From assembly GCF_036226665.1 (NCBI RefSeq), contig NZ_CP109007.1, positions 2,396,501-2,460,500 of the forward strand: a DNA stretch of 64,000 nt. Reading direction: 5' to 3'. The notes under the pieces were generated by a model. That model searched no databases and was not told where the DNA came from. It worked only from the letters and a program-made list of their open reading frames with translations. The position numbers were made by a program, and so were the translations under genes. The DNA comes from Streptomyces sp. NBC_00691. Its GTDB lineage: Bacteria > Actinomycetota > Actinomycetes > Streptomycetales > Streptomycetaceae. Shown here piece by piece: positions 8,235-16,874 of the stretch; position 1 is the stretch's first letter, and the number at the start of each line of letters is the position of its first letter.

Positions 8235-10940
8235 ATGACCGATCCCGTAGGCAAGATTCCGAGCGAGCTCGACCAGCTCCCGGACCGTGACACCGAGGAG
8301 ACCGCCGAGTGGGCGGCCTCCCTGGACGCCGTCACCAAGGCCGCCGGCCCCCACCGGGCCGCCTACCTGATGCGCCGCACGCTCCAGCACGCCGAGGGCG
8401 CGGGCCTCGCCCTGCCCAAGCTGCTGGAGACGGACTACGTCAACACCATCCCGACCTCCGCAGAGCCGACGGGCGCCGCGTTCGACGGCGACGAGGACAT
8501 GGAGCGCCGGATCACCGCCTGGAACCGCTGGAACGCGGCCGCGATGGTCACCCGCGGCTCGAAGTACGGCGTCGGCGGTCACATCGCCACCTTCGCGTCG
8601 GCCGCCTGGCTGTACGAGACCGGCTTCAACCACTTCTTCAAGGGCAAGGAAGCCGACGGTTCCGGCGACCAGCTCTACATCCAGGGTCACGCCGCGCCCG
8701 GCATCTACGCCCGCGCGTTCCTGGACGGGCGCCTCGACGAGGCCCACCTCGACAACTTCCGGCAGGAGTCCGGCGGCAACGGTCTGCCCTCCTACCCGCA
8801 CCCGCGCCGCCTGCCCTGGCTGTGGGAGTTCCCGACCGTCTCCATGGGTCTGGGCCCGCTCTCCGCCATCTACCAGGCGCGCTCCAACCGTTACCTGACC
8901 AACCGCGCGATCAAGGACGTCTCCGCCTCGCACGTGTGGGCGTTCCTCGGTGACGGCGAGATGGACGAGCCCGAGTCGACCGCGGCCCTCGCCCTGGCCG
9001 CCCGCGAGGGTCTGGACAACCTGACCTTCGTCATCAACTGCAACCTGCAGCGCCTCGACGGCCCGGTCCGCGCCAACTTCAAGATCGTGCAGGAGCTGGA
9101 GGCCCAGTTCCGCGGTGCCGGCTGGAACGTCGTGAAGTCGCTGTGGGGCAACGCCTGGGACGAGCTGTTCGCGCTCGACACCACCGGTGCCCTCGTCCGC
9201 CGCCTCCGCGAAGTGCCGGACGCGCAGGTCCAGACGTACCAGACCCGCGACGCCGCCTACATCCGCCAGGACTTCTTCGGCAAGGACCCGGCGCTCGTCG
9301 CGATGGCGCAGCTGCTGAGCGACGACAAGATCCTGGAGTGCTTCCACCTCTCGCGCGGTGGCCACGAGCCGCGCAAGGTGTACGCCGCGTACAAGGCCGC
9401 CGTGGAGTTCAAGGGCGCGCCGACGGTCATCCTCGCGCAGACCGTCAAGGGCTTCACCCTCGGTGAGGGCTTCGCGTCGAAGAACGCGAACCACCAGATG
9501 AAGAAGCTCTCGAACGACGAGTTCAAGAACATGCGTGACCTTCTCGAACTGCCCATCTCGGACGCGCAGTTCGCCGACGGTCAGGTGCCCTACGGCCACC
9601 CCGGCGCCGACTCCCCCGAGGTCCGCTACCTGCAGGAGCGCCGCGCGGCGCTCGGCGGTCCGGCCCCGGCCCGTCGTACCCACGCGATCGCCCCGCTGCC
9701 GGCCCCGGCCGAGAAGGCCTTCACCGCCTTCGACAAGGGCTCCGGCGCGCAGTCGATGGCGACCACGATGGCCTTCGTCCGCCTGGTCAAGGACCTCATC
9801 CGCGACAAGGAGACCGGCAAGCGCTGGGTCCCCATCGTCCCGGACGAGGCCCGTACCTTCGGTATGGAATCGCTGTTCCCGTCGCTCGGCATCTACTCGC
9901 CGAAGGGCCAGACGTACGAGCCGGTCGACCGCGACCAGCTGATGTACTACAAGGAGGCCGTCAACGGCCAGATCCTCAACGAGGGGATCACCGAGGCCGG
10001 TTCGATGGCCGACTTCATCGCCGCTTCCACCGCGTACTCCACGCACGGCGAGGCGATGATCCCGTTCTACATCTTCTACTCGATGTTCGGCTGGCAGCGG
10101 ACCGCCGACCAGATGTGGCAGCTCGGCGACCAGCTCGGCCGCGGCTTCCTCATCGGTGCCACCGCGGGCCGTACGACCCTGACGGGTGAGGGCCTGCAGC
10201 ACGCCGACGGCCACTCGCCGGTGATCGCGGCGACCAACCCGGCGGCGCTGACGTACGACCCGGCGTTCGCCTACGAGGTCGCGGCCATCGTCAAGGAGGG
10301 TCTGCGCCGGATGTACGGCGAGGCCGCCGAGGGCGAGGACCAGAACGTCTTCTACTACCTCACCGTCTACAACGAGCCGATGCCGCAGCCCGCGAAGCCG
10401 GCCGGCATCGACGAGGGCATCGTCAAGGGCCTCTACCGCTTCAACACGGCGGAGTCCGCGGGCCTCGACCTGCCCGCGAACGCCTCTCGCATCCAGCTCC
10501 TCTCCTCCGGTACGGCCATCCACTGGGCCCTGGAGGCGCAGAAGCTGCTCGCCGCCGAGTGGGGCGTGGGCGCCGACGTGTGGTCCGCGACCTCCTGGAC
10601 GGAGCTGCGGCGCGACGCGCTGGAGTCCGACGCGGCGCTGCTGCGCGGCGAGGAGCAGGTGCCGTACATCCGCCGGGCCCTGGAGGGCGTCGAGTCCCCG
10701 GTCCTCGCGGTCTCCGACTACATGCGCCAGGTCCCCGACCAGATCGCGCAGTGGGTCGAGCAGGACTGGTCCTCGCTCGGCGCGGACGGCTTCGGTCTCT
10801 CGGACACCCGTGACGCGGCCCGCCGCCACTTCGGCGTCGACGCCCAGTCGATCGTCGTCGCCGCCCTCGCTCAGCTCGCCCGCCGCGGCGAGGTCCCGGC
10901 CTCGGCCGTGAAGGAGGCGCGCGAGCGCTACGGCCTGTAG
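8235..10940 (+). CDS. aceE: Pyruvate dehydrogenase E1 component, homodimeric type
   Basis: Thiamine-diphosphate enzyme that decarboxylates pyruvate and acetylates the E2 lipoyl group, feeding acetyl-CoA into the TCA cycle. At 901 aa it matches the single-chain AceE type rather than the alpha/beta type. The ThDP motif starts with GDGEMDE near residue 239 and ends near 268 with the INCN asparagines. The N-terminal region IPSELDQLPDRD is typical of actinobacterial AceE and contacts E2. ATG 8235 follows GGAAGG. E2, E3 and lipoylation genes lie in the same window. Control is probably through the palindrome in its promoter. Confidence 0.95.
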   Translation: MTDPVGKIPSELDQLPDRDTEETAEWAASLDAVTKAAGPHRAAYLMRRTLQHAEGAGLALPKLLETDYVNTIPTSAEPTGAAFDGDEDMERRITAWNRWNAAAMVTRGSKYGVGGHIATFASAAWLYETGFNHFFKGKEADGSGDQLYIQGHAAPGIYARAFLDGRLDEAHLDNFRQESGGNGLPSYPHPRRLPWLWEFPTVSMGLGPLSAIYQARSNRYLTNRAIKDVSASHVWAFLGDGEMDEPESTAALALAAREGLDNLTFVINCNLQRLDGPVRANFKIVQELEAQFRGAGWNVVKSLWGNAWDELFALDTTGALVRRLREVPDAQVQTYQTRDAAYIRQDFFGKDPALVAMAQLLSDDKILECFHLSRGGHEPRKVYAAYKAAVEFKGAPTVILAQTVKGFTLGEGFASKNANHQMKKLSNDEFKNMRDLLELPISDAQFADGQVPYGHPGADSPEVRYLQERRAALGGPAPARRTHAIAPLPAPAEKAFTAFDKGSGAQSMATTMAFVRLVKDLIRDKETGKRWVPIVPDEARTFGMESLFPSLGIYSPKGQTYEPVDRDQLMYYKEAVNGQILNEGITEAGSMADFIAASTAYSTHGEAMIPFYIFYSMFGWQRTADQMWQLGDQLGRGFLIGATAGRTTLTGEGLQHADGHSPVIAATNPAALTYDPAFAYEVAAIVKEGLRRMYGEAAEGEDQNVFYYLTVYNEPMPQPAKPAGIDEGIVKGLYRFNTAESAGLDLPANASRIQLLSSGTAIHWALEAQKLLAAEWGVGADVWSATSWTELRRDALESDAALLRGEEQVPYIRRALEGVESPVLAVSDYMRQVPDQIAQWVEQDWSSLGADGFGLSDTRDAARRHFGVDAQSIVVAALAQLARRGEVPASAVKEARERYGL

Positions 10941-10980
10941 GCCCTGCCCGGTTGTCGGTGCGGGCGCGCATGATGGGTTC

Positions 10981-11940
10981 ATGCGCGCCGCCCGGCTGAT
11001 CAAGATGGTCCTTCTCCTCCAGTCCCGTCCTTCGATGACGGCGGCCGAGCTCGCCACCGAGCTGGAGGTGTCGGAGCGCACCATCACCCGCGATGCCCTC
11101 GCCCTCTCCGAGGCGGGGGTTCCGGTGTATGCGGACCGGGGCAGGGCCGGTGGGTACCGGCTCGTCGGCGGCTACCGCACCCGGCTGACGGGCCTGGCGC
11201 GGGGCGAGGCCGAGGCGCTGTTCCTGTCCGGACTGCCCGGCGCGCTGCGGGACATGGGCCTGGACGACGCGGCCTCGGCGGCCCGCCTCAAGGTGTCCGC
11301 GGCGCTGCTGCCCTCGCTGCGGGACGCCCCGGACTCGGTGGCGCAGCGCTTTCTGCTCGACGCGCCGGGCTGGTACCAGGAGCCGGAGACCCCGGAGCTG
11401 CTGCCGCCGATCGCGGAGGCGGTCTGGGACGACCGGATGGTCTCGGCCCGCTACCGGCGCGGTGACCGTGAGGTGGAGCGCGAGCTCGCCCCGTACGGCC
11501 TCGTCCTGAAGGCGGGCGTCTGGTACCTGTGCGCGCGGTCCGGTACGGCGTTCCGCACCTACCGGGTGGACCGCTTCGCCTCCGTCGCCCTCTCCGTGGA
11601 GCGCTTCGACCGGGACGGGGCCTTCGACCTGTCCGCCTTCTGGGCCGAGCGCGCGGCGGAGTTCGCCCGGTCGATCCTGCGCGCCGAGACCGTCGTCCGG
11701 CTCACGGAGGAGGGCGCCCGCCGGCTGCCGTACGTGACGGACCGCGCGGCCGCCGAGAAGGCCCTGGCGGCGGCGGTGACCGAGGAGGGCGGGCTCCGGG
11801 TGGTGCTTCCGGTGGAGAGCGAGGAGGTCGCCTTCTCCCAGCTCCTCACCCTCGGGCCGGAGGCCGAGGTGCTCGCCCCGGCCTCCTTGCGCGAGCGCTT
11901 CGGCGCGGCCGCCCGTGCGATGGCCGCGCGGTACGCGTGA
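10981..11940 (+). CDS. YafY/WYL-domain transcriptional regulator
   Basis: A 319-aa regulator. The N-terminal HTH (about 5-60) is DeoR-like (MTAAELATELEVSERTITRD). A central and C-terminal WYL domain follows at about 145-230, with the variant YGLVLKAGVWYLCA in the ligand-binding core and a later helical WCX-type region to the end. WYL proteins respond to nucleotides or other small ligands and often act as repressors. It starts 40 bp after aceE without an evident terminator. It converges on the SDR gene 11944-12927 (gap 3 bp), so it may instead regulate that neighbour. Effector and target are unknown. Confidence 0.85.
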   Translation: MRAARLIKMVLLLQSRPSMTAAELATELEVSERTITRDALALSEAGVPVYADRGRAGGYRLVGGYRTRLTGLARGEAEALFLSGLPGALRDMGLDDAASAARLKVSAALLPSLRDAPDSVAQRFLLDAPGWYQEPETPELLPPIAEAVWDDRMVSARYRRGDREVERELAPYGLVLKAGVWYLCARSGTAFRTYRVDRFASVALSVERFDRDGAFDLSAFWAERAAEFARSILRAETVVRLTEEGARRLPYVTDRAAAEKALAAAVTEEGGLRVVLPVESEEVAFSQLLTLGPEAEVLAPASLRERFGAAARAMAARYA

Positions 11941-11943
11941 GGG

Positions 11944-12927
11944 TCACCGGTAGTCGTTCACGTCCGGGCTGCCCTTCTCGTCGGCGAGCATGAAGCCCCA
12001 GGCGTCCGGCCGTGAGCCGTCCGCGTCGGTGAAGCCGTACTCCCCCGCGAGCTGACCGCTCGACAGCGACCGGCCGTTCCAGCGGTGCCGGCCCGGGTCG
12101 GCGGCGAGTGCGGCGATCGCCCTCCCCACGTACACCGGGGACTCGGCGACCGCGAAGCCGGGGATCTTCTCGGCGGCCTCGCGCCAGTTCTCCTCGGTGA
12201 CGCCGAACGTGGCGAGCATCTGCTCGGACCTGAGCCATCCGGGGGTGACGCAGACCGCCGTGCCGCCGTACTCCGCGAGCTCCTCCCCGAGGCCGAAGGC
12301 CATCCGGATCGGGGCGTTCTTGGCGAGGTCGTAGAAGAGGTTCTCGCGGTAGCGGGTGCCGTTGTACTCGGAGGTGCCGTCGGTGATCTCGACGACGAGT
12401 CCGCCCCGGTTCCGGATGAGCAGCGGGATCGCCGTGTGGGAGGTGATGGCGTGGGTCTTCACCCCGAGTTCCAGCATCCGCAGACCGCCGGTGAGGTCGC
12501 TCTCCCAGGTCTTCCTGCCGAAGACGAGCAGGTGCTCGCCGCCCCACACGTCGTTCACGAGGACGTCGAGCCGCCCGTGCTCCCGGTCGATCCGGTCGAC
12601 CAGCGCCTTCACCTGCTCGACCTCCAGGTGGTCGGTGGGGACGGCGATGCCCACGCCGCCGGCGGCCGTCACCAGTTCGGCGGTCTCCTCGATGGTCTCG
12701 GTGGCCCGGCCCACCTCGCTGAGCCTCTCCCGGGTGGTCCGCCCGGTGACGTACACCGTCGCCCCGGCCGCGCCGAGCTGGACGGCGATGCCCCGGCCCG
12801 CGCCCCGGGTGGCCCCGGCGACCAGGCAGATCCGTCCGCGCAGGCTCTTCTCCGGGTGCGCCGCGCTCGCCCCGCCGGCTTCGTTCGTCTCGTTCGTCGG
12901 GTTCGTCTCGTTCGTCTCCGTCGTCAT
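11944..12927 (-). CDS. SDR family oxidoreductase
   Basis: Short-chain dehydrogenase/reductase of 327 aa from ATG 12927. After a hydrophilic N-terminal tail with repeated NET units (about 1-25) comes the Rossmann motif AGATRGAGRGIAV, an NAD(P)-binding GxxxGxG pattern. The catalytic region is unusual: the segment around NGTRYRENLFYDLAKNA supplies a Tyr and Lys spaced as YxxxxK rather than the classic YxxxK. The product is longer than a typical 250-aa SDR. An alternative ATG lies at 12933. No clear ribosome site precedes either start, so initiation may be leaderless or weak. Substrate unknown. Confidence 0.8.
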   Translation of the reverse strand: MTTETNETNPTNETNEAGGASAAHPEKSLRGRICLVAGATRGAGRGIAVQLGAAGATVYVTGRTTRERLSEVGRATETIEETAELVTAAGGVGIAVPTDHLEVEQVKALVDRIDREHGRLDVLVNDVWGGEHLLVFGRKTWESDLTGGLRMLELGVKTHAITSHTAIPLLIRNRGGLVVEITDGTSEYNGTRYRENLFYDLAKNAPIRMAFGLGEELAEYGGTAVCVTPGWLRSEQMLATFGVTEENWREAAEKIPGFAVAESPVYVGRAIAALAADPGRHRWNGRSLSSGQLAGEYGFTDADGSRPDAWGFMLADEKGSPDVNDYR

Positions 12928-13026
12928 GCACATCAGATTCGCAGGCAAGTACGACATCTTCTGTCTGGATTCATTTCGGGCTTTCCGGGTGCGTCGCACT
13001 CCCCGAACCAGGATGCTGGTCCCGTG

Positions 13027-13548
13027 ATGGACGAGACGGAGTTCTGGGAGATCATCGACGCCAGCCGCGAGGACGCCGAGGGCGACCCCGAGGAACAGGC
13101 CGACCTGCTCGTGGAACGGCTGACCCGGCTGGACCCCGACTCCGTGCTCGACTACGCGCGCCACTTCGAGGCCCGCTACAACCGCGCGTACCTCTGGGAT
13201 CTGTGGGGTGCGGCGGCGGTGCTCTTCGACGGGGCGGGCGACGAGACCTTCGACTCGTTCCGCTGCTGGCTGATCGGCCAGGGCCGGGAGGTGTACGAGG
13301 GCGCGGTGCACGATCCCGACGGGCTCGCGGAACTGCTCGGCGACTTCGACGTGGAGATCGACGGGGACGGCGAGGAGATCGGTTTCGCGGCGGACGAGGC
13401 GTACGAGCAGCTGACCGGCGCGGAGACCCCGGACCTGGGCATTCCGATGCCGGGCGGGGAGCCGCTGGGGGCCCCGTTCGACCTGGAGGACGACAAGGTC
13501 CTCGCGGCCCGCTTCCCCCGGCTGTGGGAGCGCTTCGGGAGCGTGTAG
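13027..13548 (+). CDS. DUF4240 domain-containing protein
   Basis: A 173-aa acidic soluble protein that begins MDETEFWEIID and continues with FDSFRCWLIGQGREVYEGA, the pattern of the DUF4240 family. That family is common in Streptomyces and has no established activity. It has no signal peptide or membrane segment. ATG 13027 is preferred; GTG 13024 is an in-frame alternative. It is divergent from the SDR gene (100-bp gap) and converges with the next SDR across a hairpin, so it is probably transcribed alone. Confidence 0.75.
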   Translation: MDETEFWEIIDASREDAEGDPEEQADLLVERLTRLDPDSVLDYARHFEARYNRAYLWDLWGAAAVLFDGAGDETFDSFRCWLIGQGREVYEGAVHDPDGLAELLGDFDVEIDGDGEEIGFAADEAYEQLTGAETPDLGIPMPGGEPLGAPFDLEDDKVLAARFPRLWERFGSV

Positions 13549-13560
13549 CGCGGGCCCGGT

Positions 13561-13589
13561 CCCGGTCGGCAGCCCCGCCGCCGACCGGG
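13561..13589. terminator. Hairpin between convergent genes
   Basis: CCCGGTCGGC at 13561-13570 pairs perfectly with GCCGACCGGG at 13580-13589 across a 9-nt loop. It lies between the DUF4240 stop and the stop of the minus-strand SDR, so it could serve both directions. Confidence 0.6.
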
Positions 13590-13603
13590 GAGACCGTCGT
13601 CCG

Positions 13604-14398
13604 TCAGAAGTGCGTGCCGCCGTCGATGCGGACCTCGGTGCCGGTGATGAACCGGCCGTCCTCGGACGCCAGCATCGCGACGACGCCCGCGACGGTCTCG
13701 GGGCCGGCGAAGCCCTGGCCGAGGGCGGGGGCGAGCTTCCCGAAGAGGGACCAGTCGGCGTCCTCGGGGATGCCGGGGCCGACACTCTGGCGGCTGGCGC
13801 CGGTGCCGTCGGTCATGCCGGAGGAGATGGAGCCGGGCTGGACGGCGGTGAAGCGGATGCCCTGCTTGGCGTACTCGGCGGCGAGCGCGTGGGTCATGGA
13901 CTGGATGCCGCCCTTGCTGGCCGCGTAGGCCGCCATGTAGGGGTGCGCGAACATGGCGGAGGTGGAGGAGAAGTTCACGACGGCGGCGCCGTCGCCCTCC
14001 AGGAGCGCGGGGACCGACTCGCGGATCATCAGGAACGTGCCGGTGAGGTTGATCCGTATCACCTGCTCGAAGGAGTCGAGGCTCGTCTCACGGGTGTGCG
14101 AGGAGCGCAGGATGCCGGCCGCGTTGACCAGGACGTCCAGGCCTCCGAGCGCCTCGACGGCGGTGGCGACGCCGGCACGCACGGAGGCCTCGTCGGCGAC
14201 GTTCAGGACGACGGTGGTGAGGCGGTCGGCGGCGTCGCCGGCCTTGGCGACGGTGTCCTGGAGTCCGTCCTCGCTGATGTCGGCGGCGACGACCCGGCCG
14301 CCTTCGGCGAGCACGCGCAGGACGGTGGCCTGGCCGATGCCGGAGCCACCGCCGGTGATGAGCGCGCGGCGTCCTTCGTAACGGGTCAGCTGGTTCAT
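13604..14398 (-). CDS. SDR family oxidoreductase (3-oxoacyl-ACP reductase-like)
   Basis: A 264-aa classical short-chain dehydrogenase. It has the cofactor motif TGGGSGIG near residues 15-22, LVNAAG in the middle, the catalytic Ser in NFSSTSAMF and YxxxK in AAYAASK. The C-terminal DGGTHF ending is typical. An Asp/Ile pair after beta-2 (AADIS) suggests NAD(H) preference. ATG 14398 has GAGGT upstream. It is transcribed divergently from a TetR gene with palindromes in between, so TetR repression of this gene is the natural hypothesis. Substrate unknown. Confidence 0.9.
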   Translation of the reverse strand: MNQLTRYEGRRALITGGGSGIGQATVLRVLAEGGRVVAADISEDGLQDTVAKAGDAADRLTTVVLNVADEASVRAGVATAVEALGGLDVLVNAAGILRSSHTRETSLDSFEQVIRINLTGTFLMIRESVPALLEGDGAAVVNFSSTSAMFAHPYMAAYAASKGGIQSMTHALAAEYAKQGIRFTAVQPGSISSGMTDGTGASRQSVGPGIPEDADWSLFGKLAPALGQGFAGPETVAGVVAMLASEDGRFITGTEVRIDGGTHF

Positions 14399-14483
14399 GG
14401 TGGCAACCTCTCGATGTCGAGCTTCCGGGAATCCTGCTTCCGGGACGTCTGAGGGTCCCGGGATGCTGCCACCGTACGCCCAG

Positions 14484-14516
14484 GTGGCACGCTTTGCCAC
14501 ACCTGCACAATGTGCA
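14484..14516. promoter_or_regulatory. Two palindromes in the SDR/TetR divergent promoter
   Basis: GTGGCA-N5-TGCCAC (14484-14500) and TGCAC-AAT-GTGCA (14504-14516) are both perfect inverted repeats in the 150-bp gap between the divergent SDR and TetR genes. Either could be the TetR operator. The second overlaps a possible -10 (ACAATG). Confidence 0.5.
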
Positions 14517-14548
14517 TCATCGGCAGTCGCAGGCGTACGCTTCGTACG

Positions 14549-15253
14549 GTGAGCACCAAGCCCGAGGGCGCCACGCCCCCCACCCGGACGCTGACGGAGC
14601 GCCGCAAGGCCGCCACCCAGCTGGACATCGCGCGCGCCGCCGCCGAGCTCTTCACCGAGCACGGCCCGGACGGCACCACGGCCGAGGACATCGCCCTGCG
14701 GGCCGGGGTCGCGCTGCGCACCTTCTACCGGTACTTCCGCTCCAAGCAGGACGCCGTGGCCCCGCTCCTCGCGGGCGGCGGCGACCGCTGGCGGGAACAC
14801 CTCGCCGCGACGGCCGCGCCGGTCACGGGTGCCGCCGAGCCGGGCGCGGGACTGCCCGAGGCCCTGGAGCGCTCGATCGCCGCCTCCCTGACCCCGGCGG
14901 ACGCGGCGGCCGAGGAGGGCCTGCGCTGGACGCGCGGACTGCTGCGCGCCGCCGCCGAGGACCCGGCCCTGCGGGCCGTCTGGTACCGGGTCAACCAGGA
15001 GTCGGAGGAACGCCTGCGCGAGGTCGTCGCCGGCCTCGCCGGGCCCGGCGCGGACCCGCTGGAGGTACGGCTCGCGGCGGCGGCCGCCACGGACGCCATC
15101 CGGATCGCCCTGGAGAGCTGGGCGGAGACGGACGCGCCGGTTCGGGGCGGAGGCGCCCCGGCGGAGCTCGCGGTCCGGTGCCTGCGTGAACTGATGGGCG
15201 GGATGCGGCTGCTGAACCCGGACGTCAGCGAAGGGTCAGCGACCGGCCCATGA
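14549..15253 (+). CDS. TetR family transcriptional regulator
   Basis: A 234-aa repressor from GTG 14549. The HTH at about 20-65 has the TetR pattern, including TAEDIALRAGVALRTFYRYF. The C-terminal part is a helical ligand domain containing RWTRGLLRAAAEDPALR, typical of actinobacterial TetR/AcrR proteins. The longer ORF from ATG 14510 is rejected because that ATG lies inside the TGCAC palindrome. Its 3' end overlaps the convergent GNAT gene by 29 bp. The likely target is the divergent SDR gene. Confidence 0.88.
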   Translation: MSTKPEGATPPTRTLTERRKAATQLDIARAAAELFTEHGPDGTTAEDIALRAGVALRTFYRYFRSKQDAVAPLLAGGGDRWREHLAATAAPVTGAAEPGAGLPEALERSIAASLTPADAAAEEGLRWTRGLLRAAAEDPALRAVWYRVNQESEERLREVVAGLAGPGADPLEVRLAAAAATDAIRIALESWAETDAPVRGGGAPAELAVRCLRELMGGMRLLNPDVSEGSATGP

Positions 15254-15728
15254 GGACGTCGTCCACGTACTCCCCGGCCAGGAACATCTCCCCCGGCAGC
15301 ACGCCCTCCACCGCGAAGCCCTCGGAGGCGTAGAGCGCGCGGGCCGGGGCGTTGTGGCCGAGCACCCGGAGGGTCATGCGGACGGCGCCGTCCGCCCGGG
15401 CCCTGTCCATCGCGGCCCGCAGCAGCGCCCGCGCCACGCCGTGTCCCCGCGCCGCCTCGGCGACCACGAGGCCCTGGATCTGCCGCACGTGGGCGGTGGC
15501 GGCGAGCGGGGTCGGCGGCACCACCCGGATGTACCCGACGATCACACCCTCGCGCACGGCGAGGAGGTAGTCGCCGGGCAGGTGGCGCTCGTCGAAGAAG
15601 GGCTCGTACGGCGGGACCGGGGCGGGCAGCACCGCGTGCAGCGTTGACCAGGCGGACCGGTCGAGTGCCGCGAGTGCGGCGTCGTCCGCGCGTTCGGCGG
15701 TACGTATCAGCGTCTCCGGCACGATCAT
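15225..15728 (-). CDS. GNAT family N-acetyltransferase
   Basis: A 167-aa acetyl-CoA-dependent acetyltransferase. The acetyl-CoA loop is in VVAEAARGHGVARALLRAA (R/Q-x-x-G-x-G/A pattern), followed by the C-terminal LGHNAPARALYASEGF motif typical of GNATs. ATG 15728 is used. It overlaps the TetR 3' end tail to tail, which leaves no room for a terminator. Substrate unknown. Confidence 0.85.
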   Translation of the reverse strand: MIVPETLIRTAERADDAALAALDRSAWSTLHAVLPAPVPPYEPFFDERHLPGDYLLAVREGVIVGYIRVVPPTPLAATAHVRQIQGLVVAEAARGHGVARALLRAAMDRARADGAVRMTLRVLGHNAPARALYASEGFAVEGVLPGEMFLAGEYVDDVLMGRSLTLR

Positions 15729-15767
15729 GACCGCCACTGTGCCACGCACCCCGCCCGGGAGGGCAGG

Positions 15768-16688
15768 ATGGTGTCCATGCAGCGTTCCGCCTCTCGCAAG
15801 CGCGTCGCCGTCACCGGTGCCTCCGGGCTCATCGGCTCCGCCCTCGTCCACTCCCTGCGCGCCGACGGCCATGACGTGGTCCGGCTCGTCCGCCGACCCG
15901 CCCGGACCGCCGACGAGGTCGAATGGGACCCGAAGCGGCTGTACGTGGACGCCGCCGGGCTCGTCGGCGTGGACTCCGTCGTGCACCTGGCCGGCGCCGG
16001 GGTCGGCGAGCGCCGCTGGACCGAGGCGTACAAGAAGGAGATCCGCGACAGCCGCGTCCTCGGCACGACGGCGATCGCCCAGGCCCTCGCCTCCCTCGCG
16101 GAGCCGCCGGAGAGCCTGGTGTGCGGCACGGCGCTCGGCTGGTACGGGGACACCGGCAGCCGCGCGGTCGACGAGAGCGCCCCGGCGGGCACGGGCTTCC
16201 TGCCCGAGGTCTGTGTGGAGTGGGAGGCCGCCGCGGCCCCCGCCGAGGAGGCCGGCATCCGGGTCGCCTACGCCCGTACCGGCCTGGTGGTGGCACGGGA
16301 AGGAGGGGCGTGGGGACGGCTGTTCCCCCTCTTCCGGGCCGGCCTCGGCGGACGGATGGGCGACGGCCGCCAGTACTGGTCGTTCATCTCCCTCCACGAC
16401 GAGGTGGCCGCCCTGCGCCATCTCGTCGACACCCCGGCGCTCTCGGGCCCGGTGAACCTGACCGCCCCCGAGCCGGTCACCAACCGCGAGGTGACGGCGG
16501 CGATGGGACGGGTACTGCGCCGGCCGACCCTCTTCACGGTGCCCGCGTCCGCCCTGAGGACGGTGCTCGGGGACTTCGCCGAGGATGTGCTGGGGAGTCA
16601 GCGGGTGCTGCCGGGGAGGCTGTTGGAGACGGGATTCGACTTCGCCTTCCCGACGATCGACGACGCGATCCGGGCGGCCGCGCGCTGA
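15768..16688 (+). CDS. TIGR01777 family NAD(P)-binding oxidoreductase/epimerase
   Basis: A 306-aa extended-SDR protein of the YfcH/SulA-like TIGR01777 family. It has TGASGLIG at 16-23, the family hallmark HLAGAGVGERRW, GTALGWYGD, and a C-terminal segment around LLETGFDFAFPTIDDAI. These proteins bind NADP(H), but their reaction is not established. ATG 15768 has GGGAGGG upstream; ATG 15777 is an alternative. It is divergent from the GNAT gene with only 39 bp between, so the two promoters overlap. Confidence 0.88.
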   Translation: MVSMQRSASRKRVAVTGASGLIGSALVHSLRADGHDVVRLVRRPARTADEVEWDPKRLYVDAAGLVGVDSVVHLAGAGVGERRWTEAYKKEIRDSRVLGTTAIAQALASLAEPPESLVCGTALGWYGDTGSRAVDESAPAGTGFLPEVCVEWEAAAAPAEEAGIRVAYARTGLVVAREGGAWGRLFPLFRAGLGGRMGDGRQYWSFISLHDEVAALRHLVDTPALSGPVNLTAPEPVTNREVTAAMGRVLRRPTLFTVPASALRTVLGDFAEDVLGSQRVLPGRLLETGFDFAFPTIDDAIRAAAR

Positions 16689-16874
16689 ACTCCGCGCCGC
16701 TCCTCCTCCTGCGCTCCCCCTCCGTGCTCCCCCGTGCCGCACGCACCCCGGTGCGCGCGGCTGGCACCCGTGGGAGCGCTGCCTAGGCTCGACGAGAACG
16801 GCGAACTCGGGCATTCCGGAGGCTCGTTGGGGGCATAGGCCTCCCACCGGCCGCGCCGACCTGGGGAGGGGCAC

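Noticed and set aside
8160..11087. A 975-codon minus-strand open frame opposite aceE
   Set aside because: Antisense shadow; the plus strand encodes complete AceE with the ThDP motif.
11944..13785. A 613-aa SDR with a long N-terminal extension
   Set aside because: The extension is antisense to the DUF4240 gene; the SDR begins at ATG 12927.
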